From an uncultured Pelagibacteraceae bacterium (GTDB taxonomy: Bacteria > Pseudomonadota > Alphaproteobacteria > Pelagibacterales > Pelagibacteraceae), in NCBI GenBank assembly GCA_902543245.1, contig CACBXQ010000003.1, forward strand, positions 1 through 64,000: a DNA stretch of 64,000 nucleotides, written 5' to 3'. The position numbers were made by a program, and so were the translations under genes. Below are positions 20,502 through 31,129 of the stretch, in pieces. Within the stretch, counting starts at the first letter, position 1. Each line of letters starts with the position of its first letter. Under the pieces are notes generated by a model that did no database searches, was not told the origin of the DNA, and saw only the letters and a program-made list of their open reading frames with translations.

Positions 20502-20510
20502 ATTATATCA
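20502..20510 (-). promoter_or_regulatory. candidate extended -10 promoter for gyrB
   Basis: On the minus strand TGATATAAT (TATAAT at 20507-20502 with TG one base upstream) is a perfect extended -10 element. It predicts transcription from about 20495 and a leader of about 15 bases before the gyrB ATG at 20480. No good -35 is seen, which is usual for extended -10 promoters. Confidence 0.45.
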
Positions 20511-20619
20511 TTTTTAAAAAATTAAATAAAATCAAGGAGGTATATGACGTTAAATTAATATTGATATTGTTAGGTAATTTGATGTTTTTATAATAAAATT
20601 TGTACTTTTAGTTTTTAAC

Positions 20620-20643
20620 AAAAAAAAGGCCTTTTTCATGCCT
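20620..20643 (-). terminator. weak candidate terminator after lepA/tRNA-Ser
   Basis: Directly after the CCA end of tRNA-Ser on the minus strand, AGGC and GCCT form a four-pair stem around a nine-base loop and are followed by a run of seven or eight T. The stem is short, so this may only assist termination. Confidence 0.3.
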
Positions 20644-20644
20644 C

Positions 20645-20734
20645 TGGCGGAGAGAGAGGGATTCGAACCCTCGATACGGTTTCCCATATACACGCTTTCC
20701 AAGCGTGCGCCTTCAACCACTCGGCCACCTCTCC
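20645..20734 (-). tRNA. tRNA-Ser (GGA)
   Basis: The 90-base gene folds as a class II tRNA. The acceptor stem is GGAGAGG pairing with TCTCTCC, followed by discriminator G and an encoded CCA. The anticodon stem CACGC/GCGTG encloses loop TTGGAAA with anticodon GGA, reading UCC and UCU serine codons. A long variable arm (around GTATATGGGAAACCG) and T-loop TTCGAAT are present. Its 5' end is only eight bases downstream of the lepA stop on the same strand, so it may be co-transcribed with lepA and cut out. Confidence 0.95.
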
Positions 20735-20742
20735 AATATTTA

Positions 20743-22554
20743 TTATTTCTCTTTGTTAATCTTTAATACACCAATAAATGCTTCTTGTGGTATCTCAACC
20801 TTTCCAAATTGTTTCGCTCTAGCTTTACCTTTTTTTTGTTTTTCTAGAAGTTTTCTTTTTCTATCTACCGCGCCACCTCCATGAATTTTGGTTAAAACAT
20901 CTTTTTTAAAGCCTTTTATAGTTTCTCTAGCTATAATTTTACCTCCTATTGCTGCCTGAATAGGGATCATAAAATTATGCCTTGGTATTAAATCTTTAAG
21001 TTTTTCACAAACTTCCCTTCCTGTATTTTGTGCAAAATCTTTATGTATCATCATAGCTAATGCATCGACAGGTTCTGCATTAACAAGTATATTCATTTTT
21101 ACTAGATCACCCTCTCTATGTTCTATAATTTCGTAATCAAAACTTGCATAACCACTTGTCATAGATTTTAATCTATCATTAAAATCAAATACTACTTCAT
21201 TTAATGGTAACTCATAATTTAAAACTGCTCTATTGCCTGAATAACTTAAATTAGTTTGAATTCCCCTTTTATCCTGACAAATTTTTATTATTGAGCCTAG
21301 ATATTCATCGGGAGTAATTATTGTTGATTTTATCCAAGGTTCCTCAATTATTTTTATTAACGTTGGTTCGGGTAAACTTGATGGATTTTGCAGATCAATA
21401 ACTTTACCATTATTCAAATGAATTTTATAAACAACTCCTGGGGTTGTTGTTAATAAATTTATATCAAATTCTCTCTCTAATCTCTCTGTAACTATTTCGA
21501 GGTGTAATAATCCTAAAAAACCACATCTAAAGCCTAAACCAAGCGCAGAAGAAGACTCGGCCTCATAAGAAAAACTTGAGTCGTTTAATTTTAGCTTTGC
21601 TAATCCATCTTTTAGTTTTTGATATTCTGAACTATCAACTGGAAATAAGCCACAAAATACAACTGGTTTGCTAGGTTTAAAACCTGGCAATGCTTGAGTT
21701 ATAGGATTTGAAGCATCACATATAGTATCCCCTACTTTAGTTTCTGATAAAACTTTAATTCCCGTTGTAATAAATCCAATCTCTCCTGCATTTAATTCAT
21801 CGACATTTTTTGGTTTTGGGGTAAAAACACCTACTTTTTCAATTATGTAATCTTGTTTAGTGGACATCATTTTAATTTTCATATTTTTGGATAACTTACC
21901 ATCAATTACTCTAACTAAAATTACTACTCCTAAATAAGTATCATACCAGCTATCAACTAATAGACATTTTAGTTTTTCGTCTTTAATACCTTTTGGACCT
22001 GGGAGTACCTGAATGATTTGTTCTAATATTTCTTCAATGCCCTCTCCAGTTTTACCTGAGCAAGGCACTGCATTCGATGTATCAATTCCAATTACTTCCT
22101 CTATTTGTTTATTTGTTCTATCCAAATCAGATGCTGGAAGATCTATTTTATTTAATACAGGAATAATCTCATGATTTATATCCAGGGCTTGATAAACATT
22201 TGCTAAAGTTTGAGCCTCTACTCCTTGAGTGCTATCAACAATAAGAATTGAGCCCTCACAAGCATAGAGTGATCTACTGACTTCATAGCTAAAGTCTACA
22301 TGACCTGGTGTATCAATAATATTTAATAAATATTTTTTTCCATCTTTTGCGGTATAGTTTAATTTCACAGTTTGAGCTTTTATTGTGATACCTCTTTCTC
22401 TCTCAATATCCATGGAGTCTAAAACTTGAGCCTTCATTTCTCTATCAGTCAATCCTCCACACTTGTGGATTATTCTATCTGCAATTGTAGATTTTCCATG
22501 GTCAATATGTGCAATAATTGCAAAATTTCTTATATTGTCTATGCTAGAACTCAT
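20743..22554 (-). CDS. lepA: elongation factor 4 (LepA)
   Basis: The 603-residue GTPase is the usual LepA length. G1 is [10 protein letters not shown]2 [10 protein letters not shown]3 DTPGHVDF, G4 NKIDLP. The LepA-specific C-terminal domain is recognised by [21 protein letters not shown] and the terminal [26 protein letters not shown] segment. LepA acts on stalled or maturing ribosomes. It abuts pheT with no gap, extending the translation operon, and is followed by tRNA-Ser. Confidence 0.97.
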   Translation of the reverse strand: MSSSIDNIRNFAIIAHIDHGKSTIADRIIHKCGGLTDREMKAQVLDSMDIERERGITIKAQTVKLNYTAKDGKKYLLNIIDTPGHVDFSYEVSRSLYACEGSILIVDSTQGVEAQTLANVYQALDINHEIIPVLNKIDLPASDLDRTNKQIEEVIGIDTSNAVPCSGKTGEGIEEILEQIIQVLPGPKGIKDEKLKCLLVDSWYDTYLGVVILVRVIDGKLSKNMKIKMMSTKQDYIIEKVGVFTPKPKNVDELNAGEIGFITTGIKVLSETKVGDTICDASNPITQALPGFKPSKPVVFCGLFPVDSSEYQKLKDGLAKLKLNDSSFSYEAESSSALGLGFRCGFLGLLHLEIVTERLEREFDINLLTTTPGVVYKIHLNNGKVIDLQNPSSLPEPTLIKIIEEPWIKSTIITPDEYLGSIIKICQDKRGIQTNLSYSGNRAVLNYELPLNEVVFDFNDRLKSMTSGYASFDYEIIEHREGDLVKMNILVNAEPVDALAMMIHKDFAQNTGREVCEKLKDLIPRHNFMIPIQAAIGGKIIARETIKGFKKDVLTKIHGGGAVDRKRKLLEKQKKGKARAKQFGKVEIPQEAFIGVLKINKEK

Positions 22555-24963
22555 TTAAGATCTTATTTTTGCGCCAGATTTTAACTCAACTGTTGAAATA
22601 ATTAAATTATTTAGTTTTTCAAGATCATTTTCATTCAATGTTTTATCAAATGATTGAATTGTTACATTTAATGCGATGGATTTCTTATCGGATGGAATAT
22701 TTTCACCTTCATAGACATCAAAAACTTTTACTGATTTAATAAGTTGTTTATCAATGTTAGTTATAATTTCAACTAACTCCTGTACTTTAAAATATTTATC
22801 AATTACAAATGCAAAATCTCTCTCTGACTTTTGAAAATCAGACTGTTTGTACTGAGACTTTTGATCTTTTAGTTTTTTCTTGGTTTCTTTAATATAATCT
22901 AAATAAATTTCAAATCCGACTAGTGACTCAGTTTTAATGTCTAATTTTTTTATTATATTTGGATGTATCTCTCCAAAAAATGCAACTGGATTATCTTCCT
23001 CCTTACTTAGGTATATTGACCCAGATTTTCCTGGATGATAATAAGATGGAGTTTTATCATCAATAAAAATTTTATTTCTATTAAATCCAACTTCAATTAA
23101 AGTTTGTATTGTATCCCTCTTGGCGTCAAAAACATCAACTATTCTGTCTTTTTCGTTCCAATTTAATCTAGAAATTTTTCCAGATCTCAAACCTCCAATT
23201 ACTGTCAGTTGCTCTCCTGGATTATTTCCTAGAAAAACTGGTCCAATTTCAAATAAAGACATATCTTTAAATCCTCTGTCTAAGTTTTTTTTTGTATAAA
23301 AAGCTAGATTTGAAAAAATTGAATTTCTTAAAACATTTAAATCTGAACTAATAGGATTTATTATTTGAATCTCTTTTTTTTCCTCTTTAAAAAATTTATT
23401 TATTTTTGAATCGGTAAATGACCAAGTAACAGTTTCGTAATACCCTTTGGAAGCCACTGATCTTTGTATAAAATGAAAAAGCTTTTGTTGTTTATTTAAA
23501 GTAGGTTTTATTCTATTTTTTTCTGGCTCTATTGTCTTAATATTTGCAAAACCTTTTATTCTTACTATTTCCTCAACAATATCTATCGGTTGACTAATAT
23601 CAGGTCTCCATGTGGGGATTGATAATTTCAATAAACCTTTTAAAGGCTTAACTTCAAAACCAATTTCATTCAAAATTTTAACTATTTCTTTATCACTTAC
23701 ACTAAAACCTGTAATTTTCTCAAATAATGAAGTTTTAAAATTAATTTGATTTTTTTTACTACTTTTAATTTTTTGAATATCAAATTTGCTTACTTCTCCT
23801 CCACAAATTTCTTTTATTAAATATGCTGCTTTTTTTAATCCTTCTTCAATTGACTCTGGATCTATACCTCTTTCAAATCGAAATTTTGCATCAGTATCTA
23901 TATTTAGTTTTTTTGATGTTTTTCTTATTGATCTAGGCTCAAAATACGCAGACTCTAAAAGAATATTTTTAGTATTTAACTCAGTTCCTGTTCGTGTACC
24001 TCCGATTATACCTCCAAGACCTAAAATCCCAGACCGATCAGATATCACACACATATCTTCCTCTAACTTATATTCTTTATTATCGAGTGCTTGGAAGCTT
24101 TCGCCAGTTAATGAATTCCTTACAATTATTTCTTTATCTATTTTATCTAAATCATAAGCGTGTAAAGGCCTATTCATATCAAACATTACATAATTAGTTA
24201 TATCAACTATTGCAGATATAGGTTTCTGCCCTAAAGATAAAATTTTTTCTTTAAGCCATTTAGGGCTTTCTTTATTTGTTACTCCTGTAATTAAAGAACT
24301 TCCAAACATTGTGCAGCCTTGATTTTTGTGTTTAGTAATAGTTACTTTGAACTTTGTGGCATCTTTGAATTTTAGTTTTCTTTTTACATCTTCTTTAAGT
24401 TTTCCTGCCCCTGATGCGGCTAAGTCTCTAGCTACACCTCTTACTCCAAGACAATCTGGTCGGTTTGGGGTTATAGATAAATCTACTACTTTTGGGTTAT
24501 TATTTTTAAAAAAATTTTTTCCAACAATATTCAAATATTTTTTATCTAAAAGTTCTGTAATGCCTTCACTTTCTTCTGATATATTAAGTTCAGATTCTGA
24601 GCATAGCATTCCATAAGAAGTGACACCTCTTATTTTACTAACTGAAAGTTTTACTTGGCTTTTTGGAATTATAGAACCAGGACCAGCATAAATTGTCAAA
24701 AGATTTTTTCTAGCATTTGGAGCACCACACACCACCTTAACTGTATTTTCTTTGCCAATATCCACTTCACAAATTTTTAATTTATCTGCATTAGGATGTT
24801 TTTCTGTACTTAAAATTTTTGCAATTATAAAATTATCAGTATCAAAACTACTGCTTTGAAAACTCTCAACCTCAAGCCCAATATCAGTTAATTTTTCAAT
24901 TATTTGGGTATCTTTTAATTTTGTATCTAAATGATCTTTTAACCAATCAATTGTGAATTTCAT
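22555..24963 (-). CDS. pheT: phenylalanyl-tRNA synthetase beta subunit
   Basis: The 802-residue protein has full PheT architecture. An N-terminal EMAP/OB-type tRNA-binding domain ([10 protein letters not shown] at about residues 78-87) is followed by B3/B4 ([21 protein letters not shown], editing), B5 ([10 protein letters not shown]), the catalytic-like core, and a C-terminal anticodon-binding FDX-ACB domain ([15 protein letters not shown]). With PheS it charges tRNA-Phe. It overlaps pheS by four bases and abuts lepA. Confidence 0.97.
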   Translation of the reverse strand: MKFTIDWLKDHLDTKLKDTQIIEKLTDIGLEVESFQSSSFDTDNFIIAKILSTEKHPNADKLKICEVDIGKENTVKVVCGAPNARKNLLTIYAGPGSIIPKSQVKLSVSKIRGVTSYGMLCSESELNISEESEGITELLDKKYLNIVGKNFFKNNNPKVVDLSITPNRPDCLGVRGVARDLAASGAGKLKEDVKRKLKFKDATKFKVTITKHKNQGCTMFGSSLITGVTNKESPKWLKEKILSLGQKPISAIVDITNYVMFDMNRPLHAYDLDKIDKEIIVRNSLTGESFQALDNKEYKLEEDMCVISDRSGILGLGGIIGGTRTGTELNTKNILLESAYFEPRSIRKTSKKLNIDTDAKFRFERGIDPESIEEGLKKAAYLIKEICGGEVSKFDIQKIKSSKKNQINFKTSLFEKITGFSVSDKEIVKILNEIGFEVKPLKGLLKLSIPTWRPDISQPIDIVEEIVRIKGFANIKTIEPEKNRIKPTLNKQQKLFHFIQRSVASKGYYETVTWSFTDSKINKFFKEEKKEIQIINPISSDLNVLRNSIFSNLAFYTKKNLDRGFKDMSLFEIGPVFLGNNPGEQLTVIGGLRSGKISRLNWNEKDRIVDVFDAKRDTIQTLIEVGFNRNKIFIDDKTPSYYHPGKSGSIYLSKEEDNPVAFFGEIHPNIIKKLDIKTESLVGFEIYLDYIKETKKKLKDQKSQYKQSDFQKSERDFAFVIDKYFKVQELVEIITNIDKQLIKSVKVFDVYEGENIPSDKKSIALNVTIQSFDKTLNENDLEKLNNLIISTVELKSGAKIRS

Positions 24964-26027
24964 CTACTTAGACCTCTATAATTTGATGGTACATCAAGAG
25001 GGTCGAAACCAAAATGGTTTATCCATCTGTAGTCAGTTTCAAAAAAAGCTCTTAAATCATTAATACCATATTTCAGCATTCCAAGTCTATCAATGCCAAT
25101 GCCAAATGCATAACCCTGGAATTTACTAGTATCGACTTTAACATTTTTAAGAACGTTAGGATGAACCATTCCACATCCTAGTATTTCTAACCATTTATCG
25201 CCTTCTCCAATAACAATTTTTCCATCTTTAATTTCGTATCCAATATCTACTTCTGCTGAAGGTTCTGTAAATGGAAAATGACTAGGTCTAAATCTCATTT
25301 TAATTTTATCAACTTCAAAAAATTCTTTTATAAAGTAATTTAAACAACCTTTTAAATGTCCCATATTAATATTTTTATCTATATGTAGGCCTTCAACTTG
25401 ATGAAACATTGGTGCATGGGTTTGATCACTGTCTGATCTATAAGTTCTTCCTGGTGCTATAATTTTAAATGGAGGTTTTCCTTTTAACATTGTCCTGACT
25501 TGGACAGGAGATGTATGTGTTCTAAGAAGTAACTTTTTTTCATTATCTAAATAAAAAGTATCATGCATATCTCTTGCTGGGTGATTATCGGGTGTATTTA
25601 ATGCAGTAAAATTATTATACTCATTTTCTACATCAGGTCCTTCCTCAACACTAAATCCAATTTCAGAAAAAATTGATGAAATTTCATCAATGACTTGCGA
25701 TACAGGATGAATTTTACCCTGTTCAAAACTTCTTTCAGGTAAAGTTACATCAACTTTTTCATTTTTAAGTTTTTCATTTATTTCTTTTATCTCAAGTTCA
25801 TGAAATTTTTTTGATATTTTTTCTTGAAGCTCTTCTTTAACAAGATTTAAATCTGCAGCAAATTTCTTTCTTTCTTCAACTGCCACAGATCCAAGTTTTT
25901 TAAATTCATTAGATATAGATCCATTTTTTCCAAACAATTCTGTTTTTATTTGATTAATGCTATCTTGATTCAATTCTCTATTTAGTTTTTCTAGATATTC
26001 TCTTTTGATTTTTTTAATATCAGACAT
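24960..26027 (-). CDS. pheS: phenylalanyl-tRNA synthetase alpha subunit
   Basis: The 355-residue protein has an N-terminal coiled coil (to about residue 90) and the class II catalytic domain: motif 2 includes [21 protein letters not shown], which binds tRNA and ATP, and the C-terminal motif 3 is [34 protein letters not shown] is also a PheS signature. It forms the alpha2beta2 enzyme with PheT. It follows rplT by 43 bases. Confidence 0.97.
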   Translation of the reverse strand: MSDIKKIKREYLEKLNRELNQDSINQIKTELFGKNGSISNEFKKLGSVAVEERKKFAADLNLVKEELQEKISKKFHELEIKEINEKLKNEKVDVTLPERSFEQGKIHPVSQVIDEISSIFSEIGFSVEEGPDVENEYNNFTALNTPDNHPARDMHDTFYLDNEKKLLLRTHTSPVQVRTMLKGKPPFKIIAPGRTYRSDSDQTHAPMFHQVEGLHIDKNINMGHLKGCLNYFIKEFFEVDKIKMRFRPSHFPFTEPSAEVDIGYEIKDGKIVIGEGDKWLEILGCGMVHPNVLKNVKVDTSKFQGYAFGIGIDRLGMLKYGINDLRAFFETDYRWINHFGFDPLDVPSNYRGLSR

Positions 26028-26070
26028 TCTTCTAGATTATTTCTTAACTAAGGAAAAACAATAGTGAAGA

Positions 26071-26427
26071 TTAATTAATAGCTGCTTGTGCTTTTTTTAC
26101 TATTGTTTTAAATGCATTTGGGTTCTCATATGCTATTTCTGCTAGAATTTTTCTGTCTATTTTAATGCCAGATTTATTTAATCCATTAATAAATTTAGAA
26201 TATGTTAAACCTTCTAATCTAACCCCTGCATTTATTCTCTGTACCCACAATGATTTAAATTCTCTTTTCTTGTTTCTTCTATCTCTATAAGCATACTGCA
26301 TAGCCTTTTCCATAGCTTGTCTAGCTATCCTAATCGTATTTTTTCTTCTACCCCATTGTCCTTTGACAGCTTTAAAAACCTTTTTATGTTTTGCTCTACT
26401 AGTAACTCCCCTTTTTACTCTAGCCAT
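26071..26427 (-). CDS. rplT: 50S ribosomal protein L20
   Basis: The 118-residue basic protein begins [19 protein letters not shown] and contains [24 protein letters not shown], matching L20 over its whole length. L20 is an early-assembly protein binding 23S rRNA and in some bacteria represses this operon by binding its own message. It lies one base downstream of rpmI. Confidence 0.98.
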   Translation of the reverse strand: MARVKRGVTSRAKHKKVFKAVKGQWGRRKNTIRIARQAMEKAMQYAYRDRRNKKREFKSLWVQRINAGVRLEGLTYSKFINGLNKSGIKIDRKILAEIAYENPNAFKTIVKKAQAAIN

Positions 26428-26428
26428 T

Positions 26429-26635
26429 TTATCCTCTCAAATTATAAGGCATATAAGATTTTACAATTTTTCCATCTTGCTTTGACATTGTAGTTGTGCC
26501 TCTTTGGTTTCTTATTTGTCGATTAGTTCTTTTAATCATTCCATGTCTTTTGCCTGCTTGCGCCATTACAACTTTACCTTTGGCTGTTATTTTAAACCTT
26601 TTTTTTGCTGAACTTTTTGTTTTTAGTTTTGGCAT
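26429..26635 (-). CDS. rpmI: 50S ribosomal protein L35
   Basis: The 68-residue protein begins [20 protein letters not shown] and contains [20 protein letters not shown], matching L35. It is next to rplT with a one-base gap, and 49 bases downstream of infC. A promoter-like pair lies just upstream, so it might also be transcribed independently of infC. Confidence 0.98.
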   Translation of the reverse strand: MPKLKTKSSAKKRFKITAKGKVVMAQAGKRHGMIKRTNRQIRNQRGTTTMSKQDGKIVKSYMPYNLRG

Positions 26636-26646
26636 AATTTTAGGGG

Positions 26647-26675
26647 GTTATACAAACAAAGTTTATATTTGACAA
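26647..26675 (-). promoter_or_regulatory. candidate internal promoter for rpmI-rplT
   Basis: On the minus strand TTGTCA (26675-26670) and TATAAC (26652-26647) are 17 bases apart, each matching the sigma-70 consensus at five of six bases. Transcription would start near 26640, only about five bases before the rpmI ATG, so the message would be nearly leaderless. Confidence 0.4.
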
Positions 26676-26684
26676 CAAATATAT

Positions 26685-27230
26685 TTATAACGGTTGAATT
26701 ACCATTATTATTTGTTTGCCATCAAATTTAGGGTTTAATTCAACCTTGCCATGGGAAACAATATCCTCTTTTATTTTATTCATGAGTTCATGTCCTAAAT
26801 TTGAATGCTGCATCTCTCTACCTTTAAATCTAATAGTAAATTTAACTTTATCTCCCTTTGATAAAAATTTTAATGCATTTTTTAATTTAAAATTATAATC
26901 ATGAGTTTCAGTAACTGGTCTTAATTTAATTTCTTTTAGTTCAATTTTTTTTTGTTTCTTTTTTGCTTTGTTTGCTTTTTTCTGCGCATCATATTTGTAT
27001 TTACCCATGTCAATTATTTTACAAACTGGAGGGTTAGCATTTGGAGCAATTTCAATTAAGTCTAAACCTTCATCTTTAGCCATTGATATAGCCTTGTTGG
27101 TGCTTATTATTCCAAGATTTTCTCCTTCACTAGAAATTACTTGAACTTCGGGCGAGTTAATTCTGTGATTAGATCTTGGACCTTTAGGCTTTGACCTTCT
27201 TTGAAAATAATTTTTTTTTAATTCTGGCAC
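26685..27230 (-). CDS. infC: translation initiation factor IF-3
   Basis: The 181-residue protein is standard IF-3: N-domain with NHRINSPEVQVIS and EGLDLIEIAPNANPPVCKIIDMGKYKY, lysine-rich linker, and C-domain KFTIRFKGREMQHSNLG. IF-3 monitors start-codon and initiator-tRNA pairing on the 30S subunit. The start is GTG at 27230; an in-frame stop lies just upstream, so a longer form is excluded. In E. coli infC uses AUU and is autoregulated by it. Here the milder GTG could still give some discrimination. It is three bases downstream of thrS. Confidence 0.96.
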   Translation of the reverse strand: MPELKKNYFQRRSKPKGPRSNHRINSPEVQVISSEGENLGIISTNKAISMAKDEGLDLIEIAPNANPPVCKIIDMGKYKYDAQKKANKAKKKQKKIELKEIKLRPVTETHDYNFKLKNALKFLSKGDKVKFTIRFKGREMQHSNLGHELMNKIKEDIVSHGKVELNPKFDGKQIIMVIQPL

Positions 27231-27233
27231 TAA

Positions 27234-29147
27234 TTATAATGGGGCTTTATTCAGAGACGAATAATTTTTTAAAAAATCTTTAGTTTTCATAGTTTCTTGT
27301 TTTTTAGAATCTAATTGTCTTATAGTTATGGTATCACTGTCAACTTCTTTTTTTCCACATATCAACAATAATGGAACTTTTGACAGTGAATGTTCTCTTA
27401 TTTTATAATTTAAGTTATGATTTTTTAAATCAATCTCACAATTTATTCCAGACTGACTTGCCAATTTAAAAATTTTTTTTGCATAATCATCAAATTCATC
27501 TGAAATAGGTATAATAACCGCTTGCAGTGGAGAAATCCAAAAAGGTAATTTACCTTCATAATGCTCAATTAAAATTCCAATAAATCTTTCCAATGACCCA
27601 AATAAAGCTCTATGAATCATTACAGGAACTTTTTTAGTTCCATCTTTATCAACAAATGTAGCGCCAAGTCTATCTGGCAAATTCAAATCCACTTGTAAAG
27701 TTCCACATTGCCAGTCTCTTCCAATGGCATCTCTTAAAACAAATTCAATTTTTGGACCATAAAAAGCACCTTCGCCTTTATTAATTGAATACTCAAGTTT
27801 TGTTTCTTTAATAGCTTTTAAAAGCGCGTCTTCAGCTTTATCCCAAACAGCATCATCTCCAACTCTTACCTCTGGTCTATCTGAATACTTTAATAAAACT
27901 TTTTCAAATCCAAGCTCTTTATAAATTTCTAAAATCAAATTTGTAACTGTCAAAGACTCTTGAGTAATTTGATCTTCTGTACAAAAAATATGTGCATCAT
28001 CTTGAGTAAATGCTCTTACTCTTAAAAGACCATGAAGTGCACCAGAAGGTTCGTATCTATGAACTTTTCCAAATTCCGACATTTTTAAGGGCAAGTCTCT
28101 ATAACTTTTTAAACCTTGATTGAATACTTGAACACATCCAGGACAATTCATTGGTTTAATTGCAAATACTTTTTCATCAGGTGTTTCAGATGTGTACATA
28201 TGCTCGCCAAACTTATCCCAATGTCCTGATTTTTCCCACAAAGATCTATCTAGTATTTCAGGAGTATTAATTTCTTTGTATCCTGCAACTTTTTGTTTTG
28301 CTCTCATGTAATTGACTAACTTTTGGAACAAAGACCAGCCTTTTTCATGCCAAAATACAGCACCAGGACTTTCTTCTCTAAAATGAAACAAATCCATTTC
28401 TTTTCCTAGCTTTCTATGATCTCTTTTTTCTGCTTCCTCTATTCTTTTTAAATAATCATCTAACTCTTTTTGTGATGCCCAACTTGTACCATAAATTCTC
28501 TGAAGCATTTCATTATTTGAGTCTCCTCTCCAATAAGCCCCTGAAACTTTATTTAGTTTAAAAAATTTTCCAATTTTACCTGTTGATGAAAGATGTGGAC
28601 CTCTGCATAGATCGTGCCATTCACCATGAAAGTAAATTGAAACGTCTTCCTCTTTAGGGATGCTCTCTATAATCTCTGCTTTATAATACTCTCCTATTTT
28701 TTTAAAATGAGATATTGCCTTATCTCTTGGCCAAACTTCCCTCTTAGTTGGAACATCTCTATCAACTATTTCTTTCATTCTGTTTTCGATTCTTTTTAAA
28801 TCATCTTCTGTGAAAGGTTCTTTCCTAGCAAAATCATAATAAAAACCATTCTCTATGACAGGTCCAATAGTAACTTGAGTACCAGGGAATAACTCCTGTA
28901 CAGCCATAGCTGTAATATGGGCTGTATCATGTCGAATTGTATCTAATCCCTCAGCATCCTTTGAAGTAAATATTTTAACTTTACTATCATTTTTGATTAA
29001 ATGATCTAAGTCTTTTAGTTCATCATTTATACTTATTACAGTAGCTTGTTTCGCTAATGTCTTGCTTATCTTTTCAGCAATATCTAACCCTGTAATAGGC
29101 TTATCAAAGTTTATTTCCTTACCATCTGGTAGTTTTATATTTGGCAT
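27234..29147 (-). CDS. thrS: threonyl-tRNA synthetase
   Basis: The 637-residue protein is complete: TGS domain (residues 1-60), the editing domain with HDTAHITAMAVQELFP (residues about 73-88), and the class II core with the zinc Cys in FAIKPMNCPGCVQ, motif 2 in MSEFGKVHRYEPSGALHGLLR-like sequence, and motif 3 in MIHRALFGSLERFIG. A C-terminal anticodon-binding domain follows. It starts the thrS-infC-rpmI-rplT-pheS-pheT order known from E. coli. The glycosyltransferase gene ends within its start codon region (one-base overlap). Confidence 0.97.
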   Translation of the reverse strand: MPNIKLPDGKEINFDKPITGLDIAEKISKTLAKQATVISINDELKDLDHLIKNDSKVKIFTSKDAEGLDTIRHDTAHITAMAVQELFPGTQVTIGPVIENGFYYDFARKEPFTEDDLKRIENRMKEIVDRDVPTKREVWPRDKAISHFKKIGEYYKAEIIESIPKEEDVSIYFHGEWHDLCRGPHLSSTGKIGKFFKLNKVSGAYWRGDSNNEMLQRIYGTSWASQKELDDYLKRIEEAEKRDHRKLGKEMDLFHFREESPGAVFWHEKGWSLFQKLVNYMRAKQKVAGYKEINTPEILDRSLWEKSGHWDKFGEHMYTSETPDEKVFAIKPMNCPGCVQVFNQGLKSYRDLPLKMSEFGKVHRYEPSGALHGLLRVRAFTQDDAHIFCTEDQITQESLTVTNLILEIYKELGFEKVLLKYSDRPEVRVGDDAVWDKAEDALLKAIKETKLEYSINKGEGAFYGPKIEFVLRDAIGRDWQCGTLQVDLNLPDRLGATFVDKDGTKKVPVMIHRALFGSLERFIGILIEHYEGKLPFWISPLQAVIIPISDEFDDYAKKIFKLASQSGINCEIDLKNHNLNYKIREHSLSKVPLLLICGKKEVDSDTITIRQLDSKKQETMKTKDFLKNYSSLNKAPL

Positions 29148-30331
29148 TAATTAAATAATTTTTTGTACTCTGAATATGTAGAAAAACACATTTTTTCAAC
29201 ATTAAATTTTTTTTCAATATTTTTTCTACCCTCAATTCCCATAGAATTCAATCTACTAGGTTCTAAATTTAGTGCATATATTATCTTTTTACTTAAATCT
29301 TCAGCATTTCCAGACTCAAATAAAAAGCCTGTTTTATCATTGATAATTGTTTCATTTGATCCACCAATATTACTGGCGATTATTACTTTTTCCATTGACT
29401 GTGCTTCGACAGCGACCCTTCCAAATGCTTCTGGTTCAGTCGATGCAGAAATAATTAAATCCGATATTTTATATGCTAAAGGCATTAATTTACATTCGTC
29501 AATTAATTTGACTTGATGATTTAATCTGTGCTGTTGCACTAATCTAGTAAGTTTCTTTTTATAAACTTTACGCCCTTGATCACTTCCAAGAATTACTGCA
29601 TTAAAAAAAATATTATCAGTTTCCACATAGTTTAAGTTATGAGAAGCAATTTTTTCATTTACTAATTTTAACGCTTCGATAAAAACTTCTTGACCTTTCC
29701 AAGAAGTTAATCTTCCCGGCAACAATATTAATGGTTTTGATTTATCAATTCCCCAATCAGCAATTAATTTTTCTTGGTCACTTTCGGTTATTTTATTTTT
29801 ATTAAAATATTCAGTATTTATTCCTCTAAATATTACAAGAAATTTTTTATGTGGATTTAAATAATCAGAATAATTTTCTTTTATATGATTGAAGATAAAA
29901 TTAGAGCCAGCTATAATAAGGTCTGATCTAACCATAATTGAATTATAGTATTTTTTAATCTTATTTTTGAAGTTATAAGTTCCATGAAATGTAGTTACAA
30001 ACTTTCTTCCTGTTATTTTTGTAGCAAGAAAACATGACCATGCCGGAGCTCTACTACGTGCATGAACTATTTTAATATCAGCGAACAAAATCACAAAAAT
30101 TAAAATTATTGTATTAATTAAAATTAAAATAGGATTTTTACTATGAACAGGCAGTCTTATAAGTTTAACTTTTTTCTTATCTATGTATTTAGTTAATTCC
30201 CCTCCGTAAGTAACAAGATATGATCCAAAGGAATTTTCTGCTAAATAATGCGCAAGATCATAGCAACCTGTTTCTGCTCCTCCGTAACCGAGTTTGGGTA
30301 TAACTTGTAAAACTTTTATTTTTGATGACAT
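29147..30331 (-). CDS. glycosyltransferase family 4 protein
   Basis: The 394-residue protein has a GT-B fold of the GT4 type. The N-terminal domain opens KVLQVIPKLGYGGAETGCYDLA, the acceptor side typical of envelope polysaccharide enzymes, and includes KIVHARSRAPAW. The donor-binding C-domain has LPGRLTSWKGQEVFIEAL and the E-x7-E motif EPEAFGRVAVEAQ. Such enzymes add sugars from nucleotide-sugars to lipid-linked saccharides or LPS core. It runs into thrS with a one-base overlap. Donor and acceptor cannot be read from sequence. Confidence 0.88.
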   Translation of the reverse strand: MSSKIKVLQVIPKLGYGGAETGCYDLAHYLAENSFGSYLVTYGGELTKYIDKKKVKLIRLPVHSKNPILILINTIILIFVILFADIKIVHARSRAPAWSCFLATKITGRKFVTTFHGTYNFKNKIKKYYNSIMVRSDLIIAGSNFIFNHIKENYSDYLNPHKKFLVIFRGINTEYFNKNKITESDQEKLIADWGIDKSKPLILLPGRLTSWKGQEVFIEALKLVNEKIASHNLNYVETDNIFFNAVILGSDQGRKVYKKKLTRLVQQHRLNHQVKLIDECKLMPLAYKISDLIISASTEPEAFGRVAVEAQSMEKVIIASNIGGSNETIINDKTGFLFESGNAEDLSKKIIYALNLEPSRLNSMGIEGRKNIEKKFNVEKMCFSTYSEYKKLFN

Positions 30332-30373
30332 ATAATAGTGTTATATATTAAGAAATAGACCTAATAAACTTTT

Positions 30374-31129
30374 ATGAATAAATTTAAATACTTGAAAATA
30401 TCAAATCTTATTAAAATTAGATATTTAAAAGGCAAATCTAACAAAAAATTTCATATCGTATTTCTTCATGGATTTATGTCTGATATTGAGGGTGAAAAAC
30501 CAAAAACTTTAATAAAATATTGCAACAAAAATAACCTAGGTTTTCTAGCTATAGAATACTCTGGACATGGAAAATCTACTGGAAAATTTACTGATGGAAA
30601 TATTAGTTTGTGGACTAAGCAGGTTAAAACTGCCATAAAAAAAATTATCAAAGATAAAAATTTTATTTTAATTGGATCAAGTATGGGATCTTGGCTATCC
30701 TTTAATCAATTTAAATTTTTTTCAAAACAAATTAAAGGTTTCATTGGCATAGGTTCTGCACCAGAATTTCTTGAAAAGGTAATGTGGAAAAAATTTACGA
30801 AAAAAATGAAAATCCAAACAATTCAGAAAGGTATTTATAATCTAAAACATGGAGGTTTTGAGTATCCAATTACTTATCAATTAATAAAAGATAGCAGAAA
30901 AAATTTAGTTTTTAATAAAAAAATTTATACGAGAATACCTGTTAGCTTATTTCATGGAAGCAAAGATGAAGCTATACCTCCAATTTTCTCTAGAAGACTT
31001 TTAAAAACATTTGTTAATGCAAACAAAAAATTATTTGTGATTAAAAACGGTGACCACAGTTTGTTTAAAAAAAGACATCAAAAGATAATTCTTAGAGAAT
31101 TAGATAATATAGTTAAATTTGTTGCTTAG
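30374..31129 (+). CDS. alpha/beta-hydrolase family protein
   Basis: The 251-residue protein has the oxyanion motif FLHGFMSDIEG (about residues 31-41), the nucleophile elbow GSSMGSW (Ser near 98), a C-terminal acid in GSKDEAIPP and His in KNGDHSLFK. This completes a Ser-Asp-His triad. YSGHGKSTGKF is typical of small esterases or lysophospholipase-like proteins. Its substrate is unknown. It is divergent from the glycosyltransferase gene and convergent with gltB with a four-base overlap. Confidence 0.82.
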   Translation: MNKFKYLKISNLIKIRYLKGKSNKKFHIVFLHGFMSDIEGEKPKTLIKYCNKNNLGFLAIEYSGHGKSTGKFTDGNISLWTKQVKTAIKKIIKDKNFILIGSSMGSWLSFNQFKFFSKQIKGFIGIGSAPEFLEKVMWKKFTKKMKIQTIQKGIYNLKHGGFEYPITYQLIKDSRKNLVFNKKIYTRIPVSLFHGSKDEAIPPIFSRRLLKTFVNANKKLFVIKNGDHSLFKKRHQKIILRELDNIVKFVA

